Assembly (NCBI GenBank): GCA_964429795.1
Contig: CAYSCW010000011.1
Coordinates: forward strand, 14,310-78,309
DNA length: 64,000 nt
Source: CAYSCW01 sp964429795
GTDB taxonomy: Bacteria > Acidobacteriota > Aminicenantia > Aminicenantales > Aminicenantaceae
Reading direction: 5' to 3'
This document shows positions 1 to 8,875 of this stretch, in pieces (position 1 is the first letter of the stretch; every line of letters starts with the position of its first letter). The notes beneath the pieces were generated by a model that was given only the letters and a program-made list of their open reading frames with translations, made no database searches and was not told the DNA's origin. The translations under genes and the position numbers were made by a program.

Positions 1-2000
1 ACCTCCATCCTCATCCGCCGGATGCGGGTAACTGTACCGTTAAGACCAAACCTCATTTGACGACCGGTATAATAACTCCCATAATCAATATCAATTTCAC
101 CTGCAATGGCACGGCTCTTATCGCTTTCCGCGTTGATAGAGTATATGTAGCCTGTGTAGGTTCCTTGAGGGATGAGGAATCCTTCACGTACCTGCCAGTC
201 ATAATCGATAAACTCACTTTGCCGTTGAACATAGATGCTGAAGCGTGAGCTGTTTTGGAAATTAATTGAAAATGATGCCTCTATCTCTCTGTCTAACATC
301 CTGTTATCATGGTCAGCACGATAGCTGCCCTCCAATTGAAAATTAAACTGTCGGATAACTGACGATTGTTTAGGCCGCGGAGAGTATTCGACAGAGGCGC
401 TACTGAGACGAAAGTCCGTGCGACGGATAAACCCTATTTCCGGATTGAAACGGGCTCCCACATCCTGGTATGAAGCCGAAGCCTTCCACAAGTCGCTATT
501 GTAATCCAGACTGAGTTTGCCCACCAGGTTTTGCTTATTCATGTTAATGATTTGGCCATCATTCGCTTCTTCGGGTCCAAAAGTAGCTGCGAGATAGCCC
601 GAAAGAGTGAAGTAAAGACTCAGAGGAATGTGACCATCGAAACCCAGAGAACGGTTAAAGTCTGAGGAACGTAAATCTTCCCTGTTCAGGAACATCATCC
701 CTATTGTGGCTCGCTGCAGAATATCGCGCCGGAAACGCACTATGGTAAAATTTGTTGCATTGACCTTGGTTGTCTCACCCTCTTCTTGAAAGGTAACATC
801 ATCTGTTACTATATTCATTACCCCGACTTGATATTTTCCTACCTTTCCCACCATTTTGGCACCGCCCAGTATCCGTGCTTCATGGCCATCGACAAGTCCG
901 AGTCGACGGCTGTAAAAAAGATTCATATCAGTATCTTCTCTATGCCAAAGATTCCCCCCACTGCCGCCGAATGAGAAGACCTCGGCGCCCTCAAGAAAAA
1001 ATTCTCGTTTTTCAGGATAATAGAGAGAGAAACGCGTCAGGTTGACCTGTTCCTGGTCTGCTTCCACCTGGGCAAAATCTGTGTTTAAGGTGAGGTCTAA
1101 AGCCAGATTTGCTGTAAGTGCCACTTTTGCATCCAGCCCCATATCGCCCAGATGATCCGTGGTAAAATTTGTGTTGAGGTCGTTTTCCATGCCTCCCAAA
1201 AAATAAGGTCTCAGTTCCAGATTACCTCCCATTTTTGCATCAGCTATGCCCCGCAGCGACCCCGCCTCAGAGAGACGGAATATTCCCGCTCCTCTTCCAA
1301 AATCACGCGGGATGAGCTGCCAGTAGACATGTTCATTCTTCCGCCGAATCATCCGCGCGAAGTTGATACCCCACACAGACGAATTTTGCTCTGTGAATCG
1401 CAATGTTTTCCAGGGGATAGCGATCTCAATAAACCAGCCCTCATTGGTGATCTTTGCTTTGCATGACCAGACACCGTCCCAGGAAGGGTTGTAGTCTCGG
1501 CCCTCGTTGGCCAGTACCCCTTCACGCTTGACACCATGGGGATTGGTAATGAAATAATACCCACTCCGATGGTCGTGATAGGTATCCAGCACCATTTCAA
1601 AATAGTCATCATCATCGACAATGGCATCGCGCCGCATCTCTCTGGCGATAATCTTGTCCGGCTCAGAATCGTAACACTTGACGCCAATGTAAAGATTCTT
1701 TTCATCGCAAAGAAACCCTACTTCGGTTTTTTCGGATGCTGGCGCCCCTTCTTCTGGCTCGCGCTGTAAAAACTGCCCTTGAAACCGGGCGGTTTGCCAA
1801 GCTGGATCGTCCAAAAACCCGTCAATATCCAATCGAGTCTCCGTACGGATGGCAGTGATGTACCTTTTGCCGTTCGCATCCCGCGGATTGTTACTGTTTC
1901 GTTCTGAATTTTTAGAGGGATCTTCACCCCAGATTTGACCAACGAGAACAACAAGACATACCAAAAGCAGCAATTTGTTGAAGAATTTCCGATAAGACAT
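1..2000 (-). CDS. DUF5916 / CBM9-like outer-membrane protein (3' end outside window)
   Basis: The reading frame runs off the left edge; about 666 codons are visible. The N-terminus is a signal peptide (basic start, then a leucine-rich hydrophobic run to about residue 26). Residues ~50-240 match the carbohydrate-binding family 9-like module that begins DUF5916 proteins: RLDIDGFLDDPAWQTA, then EPEEGAPASEKTE, LDTYHDHRSGYYF and NPHGVKREG. The following ~420 residues are the beta-rich DUF5916 part, with NTDFAQVEADQEQVNLTRF and YPEKREFFLEGAEVF. The family is predicted to be secreted or in the outer membrane; its substrate is unknown. The start at 1998-2000 is chosen because it begins the signal peptide directly. 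In-frame ATGs at 2013-2015 and 2037-2039 are alternatives, and none has a clear Shine-Dalgarno (SD) sequence. The family call is strong; the function is open. Confidence 0.88.
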   Translation of the reverse strand, partial: MSYRKFFNKLLLLVCLVVLVGQIWGEDPSKNSERNSNNPRDANGKRYITAIRTETRLDIDGFLDDPAWQTARFQGQFLQREPEEGAPASEKTEVGFLCDEKNLYIGVKCYDSEPDKIIAREMRRDAIVDDDDYFEMVLDTYHDHRSGYYFITNPHGVKREGVLANEGRDYNPSWDGVWSCKAKITNEGWFIEIAIPWKTLRFTEQNSSVWGINFARMIRRKNEHVYWQLIPRDFGRGAGIFRLSEAGSLRGIADAKMGGNLELRPYFLGGMENDLNTNFTTDHLGDMGLDAKVALTANLALDLTLNTDFAQVEADQEQVNLTRFSLYYPEKREFFLEGAEVFSFGGSGGNLWHREDTDMNLFYSRRLGLVDGHEARILGGAKMVGKVGKYQVGVMNIVTDDVTFQEEGETTKVNATNFTIVRFRRDILQRATIGMMFLNREDLRSSDFNRSLGFDGHIPLSLYFTLSGYLAATFGPEEANDGQIINMNKQNLVGKLSLDYNSDLWKASASYQDVGARFNPEIGFIRRTDFRLSSASVEYSPRPKQSSVIRQFNFQLEGSYRADHDNRMLDREIEASFSINFQNSSRFSIYVQRQSEFIDYDWQVREGFLIPQGTYTGYIYSINAESDKSRAIAGEIDIDYGSYYTGRQMRFGLNGTVTRIRRMRME

Positions 2001-2190
2001 TTTTCGTCTCTGCATTATGAAAAAAGGAAATAATACCATAGTGTCCATTCTTTGAAAACGTCCTCATATGAAAAATCTTATAGAGGGAAATCTCAGGGAT
2101 TTTCGACAAATCCCAGAACCAAATTTTTATAAATTTCCAGTCTACAGGCTGAAGGAACCTGTGGATCTGGTTAGAAAGAAGGTAGAATAG

Positions 2191-2994
2191 TTATCTGGAC
2201 TTCTTTTTTTTGGCCACCAAAAATTTGCCACAGTTTTCACAGACATAGATATCGTTGCTTCCTTCGATGGCCGAGCTCATTCCTGTTGCCATATAGAAGT
2301 TACAACCCTGGCAAGCCCCATCCTCCACCTCTGCCACGGCAAAACCGTATCTTTCCATCAGGCGATCAAAGCGGGCTACCAGAGCCTGATCAAGTTCTTC
2401 GCGAATTAGACTGGCCTTCTCTTCCAGCTCATCACGCTGCTTTCTTTTCACCTTTTTCATCTTGATCTCGATATCCTGGAGCTTCTTAAGGAGGGAGGCC
2501 CGATTGATGATTCTGTCTTCACTGGGAAGGCTCAACTTTACCTCGGAGAGCACTTTGTACAGTTCGGATCGACTTTTGGCTTCGAATATTCTCTCCCTGA
2601 AGGCCTGTCTTCTTAAAAATTGAGCAAGCCCAGCAAAGAGATGGTTAAAAAGTCCGGGAAGGAAGGGATTCCAGATGACCAGGATGATGAGATGAACTTT
2701 TCTATTATCCACGGCATCAAAATCTACCCCCTCTTTCGATCTCCCCACAGCCACTGCAATCTGGCCATCAGTGTCCACCCGGGCATGGGGAAGTGCCACT
2801 TTATGCCCGATGGCTGTGGACTCCAGTCTTTCTCTGTCGATGATCCGGGTCAGGATAAGCTTTTTGTTCTTGATAAGCTCCTGCTTGGCCAATACATCCA
2901 GCAGCTCTTCTAAAGCCTGAACCTTATCCTTAGCTTTGAGGTTAAAGAGAACTTGAGTAGGTTTGAGATAATCGGAAAGATAGGAACTCTTCAT
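2191..2994 (-). CDS. PTS EIIA-like domain fused to C4 zinc ribbon
   Basis: 267 residues with two recognisable parts. Residues ~5-150 look like a PTS EIIA domain of the fructose/nitrogen type, including the active-site histidine motif GHKVALPHAR (His70), which accepts phosphate from HPr or NPr in that family. Residues ~165-225 are charged and probably coiled coil. The C-terminus has a four-cysteine zinc ribbon (ACQGCNFYMATG, then VCENCGKFL) like that ending DUF164/CT398-type proteins. No other PTS component is present in the window, so a regulatory rather than transport role is likely. It lies 62 bp downstream of the M28 peptidase on the same strand and may be co-transcribed. The domain assignments are fairly sure; the partner and the role of the zinc ribbon are not known. 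Confidence 0.8.
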   Translation of the reverse strand: MKSSYLSDYLKPTQVLFNLKAKDKVQALEELLDVLAKQELIKNKKLILTRIIDRERLESTAIGHKVALPHARVDTDGQIAVAVGRSKEGVDFDAVDNRKVHLIILVIWNPFLPGLFNHLFAGLAQFLRRQAFRERIFEAKSRSELYKVLSEVKLSLPSEDRIINRASLLKKLQDIEIKMKKVKRKQRDELEEKASLIREELDQALVARFDRLMERYGFAVAEVEDGACQGCNFYMATGMSSAIEGSNDIYVCENCGKFLVAKKKKSR

Positions 2995-3056
2995 TTCTGT
3001 ATGAATAATTTTAGCACAAAACCTTTCATCTCCAAAGCCGAAAAATATAAAAAAAA

Positions 3057-4673
3057 CTATTGATCTTTTCTTCTGAAAGAGCTTGAGGCTTTAAACCGGG
3101 GAAGCTCTTCTGCCTCTGCGAGGAGGGAAATGATCTCTTGAGCCCACCGGGCAATCTGCACCGTGCCTCTGAGATCCCAATCTTCTCCGATTTCGTCTGT
3201 GACCTGATGATACATCTCCCGTCGATATTCCTCGTTTTTTCTTATTATATAGTCTTTATCATCGCCGCGGGATGAGATTCCCTCATGAAGCCAGACCGCA
3301 GGGATACCTGCCCGGGCAAAGCTCAACTGATCGGAACGGAAAAAGTAGCCCAGGTGAGCCAGCCTCTCAGGAATGTAGCCGAGCTTGAGATTTTCGGCCG
3401 CCTGGCGGCAGAAATCACCCAGGTCGGAATGCTTGGCTCCTATAGCATAGAGATTCTCGGTTTCTCCCCAGACATTGGTCATCTCAAAATTCAAATTGGC
3501 CAGAACAGAAGAATGGGGGACAGGAAGATGGCGGGCAAAATAATCCGACCCCAGAAGCCCTTCCTCCTCGGCAGTGGCTGCTAAAAAGATGAGGTTTGCT
3601 TTGAGGGTTTCAGGTTGTTGGGAGTAGAAACGGGCCAGGGCAAGAAGACAAGCGGATGCCGAACTGTTGTCCACAGCTCCGTTGTAGATTTGATCCCCCT
3701 CTTTTGCAGGGTCTTTTCCCAGATGGTCATAATGAGCCGAGAGGATGACATAACGGTCTTTAGCTTTCCTGTGTTTGCCCCGAAGAAGCGCACCTACATT
3801 TTCAGTGGAAACCGTACGGAATTCAGGCTTCTGACGAACAAGGACGCTGATGTCGAGGGGAACAGGCTGAAACTCCTTATCCTCAGCCCGGGCTAAAAGC
3901 TCCGGGTGGTTCATACCCGCAGAGGCAAGGACAGACTCGGCTGCTTCTCCATGCAGCCAGCCTTGAAAGAAAAGTCTCTGTTCCCTATCCGAAAGGAAGA
4001 AGCGTTCCCTTGACCAGGAGTTCCTCACCACTTCCCAACCATAGCTTGCGCCTTTAGTGTCATGGATGATGAAGATGCCTGTAGCTCCCAGTTCTGCTGC
4101 CTTCTCAAATTTGTAGATCCAGCGGCCATAATAGGTCATATCTTCTCCGTCAAAAATGCCCCCTGGATAATTTCCAGGCTCGTTGATCTCCACCAGGAGC
4201 ACTTTTCCCTTTAAATTGGCACCTTTTATGTCATCCCATTCCCTCTCAGGGGCCTGGATGAGGTAGCCGCAGTAGACAAGCTCCCCTTCTACTCCCTCAG
4301 GACAGTCTTCACGAAAAGAGTTGACCACAAAATCCTCGAAAATTTGGAGCTGGATGGACTCTTCACCTCCAAAAATCTCTACCTTAGCTCTGCTATCAGG
4401 AAAACTCCCTTCAAGGTCAAAAGGTTGACGGAAGCTTCCTCCAAAAAGAGGCTCAAGGCCAAGGCTGCGGAAGAAATTCTCTTGATAGAGAGAGGCAAGG
4501 GCCAAACCGCGGCTTCCCACAGCGCGGCCTTCCAGAAGATCATGGGAGAGAAAGCGAATATGGGCCTCGATCTCCTGAGGAATGATCGGTTTTATGCGCT
4601 GGGCTGGCTTCCTGCAGCCTGCAAGGAGAGAGACTATAACCAAGAAGACTATCCCTGATTTGATTTTCTTCAT
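3057..4673 (-). CDS. M28 family zinc aminopeptidase, lipoprotein
   Basis: 538 residues. The N-terminus has a lipoprotein signal with lipobox SLLAGC, so the enzyme should be anchored in the cell envelope facing the periplasm or exterior. Residues ~100-290 fit the PA-like insert common in M28 peptidases. The di-zinc catalytic core follows: LSAHYDHLG (His, Asp), NGAVDNSSA (bridging Asp), ATAEEEGLLGSDYF (catalytic and zinc Glu) and NFEM, where the usual NLDM aspartate is a glutamate, a substitution tolerated in the family. A late WLHEG supplies the last histidine. Its start codon overlaps the stop of the upstream sugar-kinase gene by 4 bases (ATGA), so the two are translationally coupled. Specificity is likely N-terminal peptide cleavage; the substrate is unknown. 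Confidence 0.9.
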   Translation of the reverse strand: MKKIKSGIVFLVIVSLLAGCRKPAQRIKPIIPQEIEAHIRFLSHDLLEGRAVGSRGLALASLYQENFFRSLGLEPLFGGSFRQPFDLEGSFPDSRAKVEIFGGEESIQLQIFEDFVVNSFREDCPEGVEGELVYCGYLIQAPEREWDDIKGANLKGKVLLVEINEPGNYPGGIFDGEDMTYYGRWIYKFEKAAELGATGIFIIHDTKGASYGWEVVRNSWSRERFFLSDREQRLFFQGWLHGEAAESVLASAGMNHPELLARAEDKEFQPVPLDISVLVRQKPEFRTVSTENVGALLRGKHRKAKDRYVILSAHYDHLGKDPAKEGDQIYNGAVDNSSASACLLALARFYSQQPETLKANLIFLAATAEEEGLLGSDYFARHLPVPHSSVLANLNFEMTNVWGETENLYAIGAKHSDLGDFCRQAAENLKLGYIPERLAHLGYFFRSDQLSFARAGIPAVWLHEGISSRGDDKDYIIRKNEEYRREMYHQVTDEIGEDWDLRGTVQIARWAQEIISLLAEAEELPRFKASSSFRRKDQ

Positions 4674-5572
4674 TTCTTCATTCCTTTCATGTAAGTTTCC
4701 TGGATGCCTCTGGCTCCGACAGCCCTTGAGGCCAGCTTGAGGCCAAAGGTTGAAGCCTTAACAGGGTCTTTTGCCTCAGCCAGAGCAACCGCTGTCGAGG
4801 CACAAAAGACATCGCCACATCCTGTGGTATCCACAACTTCACCCACTTCAGGGGAAGAGATAAGCTTGGATTCAGCCGGAGTCATCACCAGGACTCCCTC
4901 TTTGCCTAAAGTCACAAAAACTGCTTCAGTTCCTGAGCTAAAGGCTTGTTCTGCAAAATTTCTCATTCCCTCCGGAGAAGGCTCCTGCTCTGGATGTCCC
5001 AGCATGGAAGACATCTCTTTGCTATTGGCCTGGACAAAATGAACTCCTTCTGTCCACTTCCTCCACTCAAGCAGAGGCAGATATTTCCGTTTAACTCCGA
5101 TCTCTCGGGAAAGAGGCAGAGAATGAATATCTATCCATATGGGACAGGAAGCCTTTCGGACGACACTTCTCCAGTCTTTCAGTTCGATATCAAACCCAGA
5201 ATTGATGACCAGAATAAGCATGTCAAACAGAGGAAGATCTTGGATAATCCGAGAAGAATCCAAAGGAGGAACCACGGATTTGAGAATCTCTTCTCTCTCT
5301 CCGCTCGGAGGGTAATGGAGATAAACCAGGTTTCCAGGGCCGGCCATAATATTGATTCCTTTCCTCTGAAGCGTCGGCCATTTCTTGATGATCCTTTCCA
5401 CATCTTCGGCCAAACACTGGCCGAGATTGGTGTAGAGAAAGACCTCCCTTTCCAAAGCACAAAGAACAGACGCCTGATAGAGGACACCACCTATGCCTTT
5501 CCAGAGCGAGCCAGACTCATGGCTTATATGATCGAGAGTGATGGTCCCAATCAGGCCGAACTTTCCACTCAT
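4670..5572 (-). CDS. PfkB/ribokinase-family sugar kinase
   Basis: About 300 residues from the ATG at 5570-5572 (MSGKFGLIGTITLDHI). A TTG 42 bases further upstream is possible but unlikely. The C-terminal anion-hole motif DTTGCGDVFCASTAVAL contains the catalytic aspartate and is diagnostic of PfkB-family carbohydrate or nucleoside kinases; VFVTLGKEGVLV precedes it as in the family. The N-terminal sugar-binding GG region is GIGGVLYQ. The substrate cannot be read from sequence. The stop overlaps the M28 peptidase start by 4 bases. The gene is divergent from the LarA-like gene across about 175 bases in which no promoter is clear. Confidence 0.87.
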   Translation of the reverse strand: MSGKFGLIGTITLDHISHESGSLWKGIGGVLYQASVLCALEREVFLYTNLGQCLAEDVERIIKKWPTLQRKGINIMAGPGNLVYLHYPPSGEREEILKSVVPPLDSSRIIQDLPLFDMLILVINSGFDIELKDWRSVVRKASCPIWIDIHSLPLSREIGVKRKYLPLLEWRKWTEGVHFVQANSKEMSSMLGHPEQEPSPEGMRNFAEQAFSSGTEAVFVTLGKEGVLVMTPAESKLISSPEVGEVVDTTGCGDVFCASTAVALAEAKDPVKASTFGLKLASRAVGARGIQETYMKGMKK

Positions 5573-5747
5573 TTCTTTATTTAATTTTATAACTCTGAGT
5601 AAGGTTTTTGGCAATTTTTCCTCTTTGTTCGTTATTTATGTTATATTATTCGCTCCGGCGTTTAAAGAAAAATGTAAGATGCAAAGTCCGTAGGGCAATG
5701 CTTTATGCACATGACGAGCGGAAACAAAAAGGTAAGGCCTCAGGATA

Positions 5748-7136
5748 ATGAAGGAATTTCTCCTCGATTTGGGTCGTGTGCAATTCCCCCTAAAAATTCC
5801 TGACCACACCGATATCCTCCCCATGGGAAAGGCAACACCTCTTCCCCTACCCGAGGAAGAAATCCATCATGCCCTCAAAAATCCCGCAGACACTCCTCCA
5901 TTGAAGGTCATCGTTTCTCAGAAGCTTCGCCGAAATCCTCGGGCGAAGGCTGTGGTGGTCATTTCAGATAACACCCGGCCGGTCCCCTATTCAGGAGATT
6001 CAGGCATCCTTTTCCCCGTGGTCGATGAAATGATAAAAGCCGGACTTCCCTCCTCTCAGATTAGCCTCCTTGTAGCTACAGGCACTCATCGACAGATGGC
6101 TGAAGAAGAGCTAGGAAAGATGCTCGATCCACGTATTTTTTCTCTGGGCATTCCCATCATCCAACACGACAGCCGTGATGAAAGGGACCTGACTCTTGCA
6201 GGAAAAACAGAACTGGGAGGGGAAATCCTACTCAATCGTTATTATATGGAAAGTGATATAAAAATTTTGACCGGACTGGTAGAAAGCCACTTCATGGGCG
6301 GTGCCTCGGGGGGAAGAAAATCCATCTGCCCCGGCCTCATGAGCGAGTCCTCCATCCACCTTCTCCACAGCGGGCCTCTCCTCTCATCCCCCCGTGCGAC
6401 AGATCTTATCCTGGAAGGAAACCCTGTCCATGAGGAAGCCCTCCGTGTCGCCCGGATGGCTGGATGCGACTTCATCATCAACGTCACTCTTGATTCTCGC
6501 TACAGGCTAACAGGCGTCTTCGCTGGAGATATGGAGAAAGCTTTTCTATCTGCCTTTGAAAAGCTCAAAAGCTACGCCGCCATCCCTGCTGAGCGGACAT
6601 ACCATCTTGTCCTCAGTCACACAGGTTATGTCGGAGTCAACCATTATCAGGCAGCCAAGGGGGCCTTGACCTGTGTGCCTTTGATCCAAGAAGGGGGGAT
6701 CTGTCTCCTGGCGGCCCACCATACTGATCCTGATCCCATCGGAGGCTCAAACTATAAAGATATGATGCATCTCTTAGGGGAATCGGGGACGGAGAAATTC
6801 CTCAAAATGATCATCGATCCGGAATGGAATTTTGTTCCAGAACAATGGGAGGCACAGATGTGGACCAGGCTTTTTAAGAAAACCCCTCCCCAAAACCTGA
6901 TCTACTGCACGCTTGATATTCCTGAGGAGGAATTTTCCTGGCTGCCAGGCAAAGATGCCAGATCTATTGTCCCGCAGGCAAAATCCCTCCAGGAGCTGGT
7001 GGAGAAATCCCTTGCTTCAACCCTTAACATCCTTCGCCAGCGTCTTCAGAAGGAGCCGAGGGTGGCTCTTCTTCCTGATGGACCCTACGGCATTCCCCTG
7101 CATAAGGAAAAAGATGATCGGAAGCCTTCTGATTAA
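5748..7136 (+). CDS. LarA-like nickel-pincer lactate racemase family protein (DUF2088)
   Basis: 462 residues. Family hallmarks are present: SDNTRP at ~73-78, the THR motif with His114, His140 in IQHDS, then ESHFMGGASGGRKSICPG. The last contains His181 and Lys191, the equivalents of the LarA residues that bind nickel and covalently hold the pyridinium cofactor. LarA interconverts L- and D-lactate with the nickel-pincer nucleotide made by LarB, LarC and LarE; none of those genes is in this window. The family also contains racemases and epimerases of other 2-hydroxy acids, so lactate itself is not certain. Key residues are intact and length is near normal. Confidence 0.88.
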   Translation: MKEFLLDLGRVQFPLKIPDHTDILPMGKATPLPLPEEEIHHALKNPADTPPLKVIVSQKLRRNPRAKAVVVISDNTRPVPYSGDSGILFPVVDEMIKAGLPSSQISLLVATGTHRQMAEEELGKMLDPRIFSLGIPIIQHDSRDERDLTLAGKTELGGEILLNRYYMESDIKILTGLVESHFMGGASGGRKSICPGLMSESSIHLLHSGPLLSSPRATDLILEGNPVHEEALRVARMAGCDFIINVTLDSRYRLTGVFAGDMEKAFLSAFEKLKSYAAIPAERTYHLVLSHTGYVGVNHYQAAKGALTCVPLIQEGGICLLAAHHTDPDPIGGSNYKDMMHLLGESGTEKFLKMIIDPEWNFVPEQWEAQMWTRLFKKTPPQNLIYCTLDIPEEEFSWLPGKDARSIVPQAKSLQELVEKSLASTLNILRQRLQKEPRVALLPDGPYGIPLHKEKDDRKPSD

Positions 7137-7280
7137 ACTCAGATCCCTGACTCCTTTCAAAGTGGGGAGTAAAGGAGAAGAGGAGGAAGAAACACGACCA
7201 AGGGTATGGGAAAAGCCAGAAGAAAAGAAAAATAAAGGCTGGATAGAAGCCTATTTCATGAGGAAAACGATAAAAGGCTC

Positions 7281-8000
7281 ATGATTTATCGTCTAGGCAC
7301 ATCTGGATGGAGTTATGAGGGCTGGGAAGGAAGATTCTATCCTGAAGATATGCCTCAAAGGAGCTGGCTTCCTTATTATGCTCAACATTTCAACACCGTG
7401 GAGATCAACATGACCTTCTACCGCTTTCCTAAACCAGAGACTCTTAAAGGCTGGCAGGCTAAGGTCCCCCAAGGTTTTAAATTCACCCTGAAGGCCAACC
7501 GCCAAATCACCCACTTGAAACGAATAAAAGGAGTCAAAAGCGAAGTCCGTTATTTCTACATCCTGGCCGACTCACTCGGAGATAAATTGGGCTGCATTCT
7601 CTTCCAACTCCCCCCTTCGCTTACTCTAGATATGGATCTTCTCAAAGAATTTCTCCAGACTCTTACTCCCTGTTATAGAAATGTCATCGAGTTCCGTCAT
7701 GAAAGCTGGTACAGAGAAGAAGTCTACCAGCTTCTCAAAGCCAATAACGCCATCTTTTGCACGGTCTCCTCGACTAAAGTACCAAAAACAGTGATCGAAA
7801 CAACCAAGACATGTTATTTCCGCTTTCATGGACTGACAGGTGGGTACCGGTACAGCTATCCTGAGCAAGAACTGGAATGGTGGGCAAAAACCATAAAGGA
7901 GACCGCTGCCGAGGATTGTTATGTTTACTTCAACAATGATTACCACGCTCATGCTGTCCACAACTGCAAGACTCTGGGCAAAATCCTCGGAGTCTATTGA
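7281..8000 (+). CDS. DUF72 (YecE-like) TIM-barrel protein
   Basis: 239 residues with the DUF72 signature from the first residues: LGTSGWSYEGWEGRFYP, then HFNTVEINMTFYRFP, GFKFTLKANRQITH and VIEFRHESWY near the middle, and CYVYFNNDYHAHAV at the end. DUF72 proteins are predicted TIM-barrel proteins of unknown reaction. The length is typical. The ATG at 7281 is preceded by a weak purine-rich stretch. It follows the LarA-like gene by 144 bases on the same strand. The family identification is secure; the function is unknown. Confidence 0.93.
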   Translation: MIYRLGTSGWSYEGWEGRFYPEDMPQRSWLPYYAQHFNTVEINMTFYRFPKPETLKGWQAKVPQGFKFTLKANRQITHLKRIKGVKSEVRYFYILADSLGDKLGCILFQLPPSLTLDMDLLKEFLQTLTPCYRNVIEFRHESWYREEVYQLLKANNAIFCTVSSTKVPKTVIETTKTCYFRFHGLTGGYRYSYPEQELEWWAKTIKETAAEDCYVYFNNDYHAHAVHNCKTLGKILGVY

Positions 8001-8016
8001 GACGGGAAATCAGGGA

Positions 8017-8046
8017 TTGCCTCTGCTTTTCAATTTTTGTTAAAAT
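8017..8046 (+). promoter_or_regulatory. Possible sigma-70 promoter for the 8163 gene
   Basis: TTGCCT (8017-8022) and TAAAAT (8041-8046) are separated by 18 bases, about 117 bases before the membrane hypothetical. The match to consensus is moderate, and this AT-rich stretch could give it by chance. Confidence 0.3.
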
Positions 8047-8162
8047 AGGCGAGGGAAAGAGCTTGAAATGAAAGAACAACTGGTGCTCTTGAGTCTTCTC
8101 AACTCCGTCTCTCTCGGGTAGTATCCTTTCTTCAATGACCCGTAAGCGATAAGAGAAAAAAA

Positions 8163-8756
8163 ATGATGGAAATCTGGCAAACTCTCGGACATCTGATATC
8201 CTTCAGGACGATCACCTCCATTCTCCTTTTTCTTGCCCTGCTCTGGTTTTTGAAGCTGACGGTCAAAAAACAGATTGAATATTTGTTCCGCGCTTCCCTC
8301 ATCTTGATCTTCATCTTTCTTATTTTCATCTTTTTTCAGCGGAGTGAGATCGGCAAGTGGGACATATTCGAAATCAAGGGAAAAATCTTCCCTGAAAAAA
8401 TTCTCACTTTGAATTATCATCAGGATAGAGAGATCTTGAGTGAAGATATCAAGCTCCGTTATGTGTTTAAAGAGCCAAAGCCAAAGCTCGTTCTTACCTT
8501 GGATAAAAGAGGAAATTATCTTCACCTGTGGAATTTTTCCTCCCTTAACCTTGTGCTGAAGGCTTTAGATCTTCCCGAGGTTCATCAAGGAGTGCCTGAG
8601 CTGGCCTCAATAACCGGGTCTCGGTCTGACATAAGGCAGTACCGATGGGGAGACTACCCTCTGGGTATTCTCATCATCGAGCGGGACCTCTGCCAGGATA
8701 AAAAAAAATTTCAATCCTACCACTGCCTCTCTGCTCTCACCATAAAATACAGATAG
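8163..8756 (+). CDS. Hypothetical protein with N-terminal membrane segments
   Basis: 197 residues, family not recognised. Residues ~15-32 and ~40-58 are hydrophobic helices (SILLFLALLWFL; ILIFIFLIFIFF), so the protein is probably anchored in the inner membrane. A soluble C-terminal domain of about 135 residues follows, with WGDYPLGILIIERDLC near the end. No catalytic motif is visible. The start ATG is preceded by a purine-rich run. The gene converges with pgsW; 119 bases between their stops hold nothing I recognise. An antisense ORF over its 3' half was judged a shadow because the membrane pattern and codon continuity favour this strand. Confidence 0.55.
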   Translation: MMEIWQTLGHLISFRTITSILLFLALLWFLKLTVKKQIEYLFRASLILIFIFLIFIFFQRSEIGKWDIFEIKGKIFPEKILTLNYHQDREILSEDIKLRYVFKEPKPKLVLTLDKRGNYLHLWNFSSLNLVLKALDLPEVHQGVPELASITGSRSDIRQYRWGDYPLGILIIERDLCQDKKKFQSYHCLSALTIKYR

Positions 8757-8875
8757 ATAAAGACTGGTGCCCTTTCCCATGGGGAGATCCCTTCTCACCC
8801 ATTGATGGAAATCAAGGGACACGTTATCGATCTCAGAAGATAGGCACATGTCCCTGATTTCCTCAGCAGAAGGAA

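Noticed and set aside
4946..5584. 212-codon plus-strand ORF over the PfkB-type kinase
   Set aside because: Antisense shadow; the kinase motifs are on the minus strand.
7114..7284. 56-codon plus-strand ORF between the LarA-like and DUF72 genes ending in an ATGA overlap
   Set aside because: No SD, low-complexity acidic/basic composition and no recognisable family; the ATGA overlap may be chance. Kept only as a possibility.
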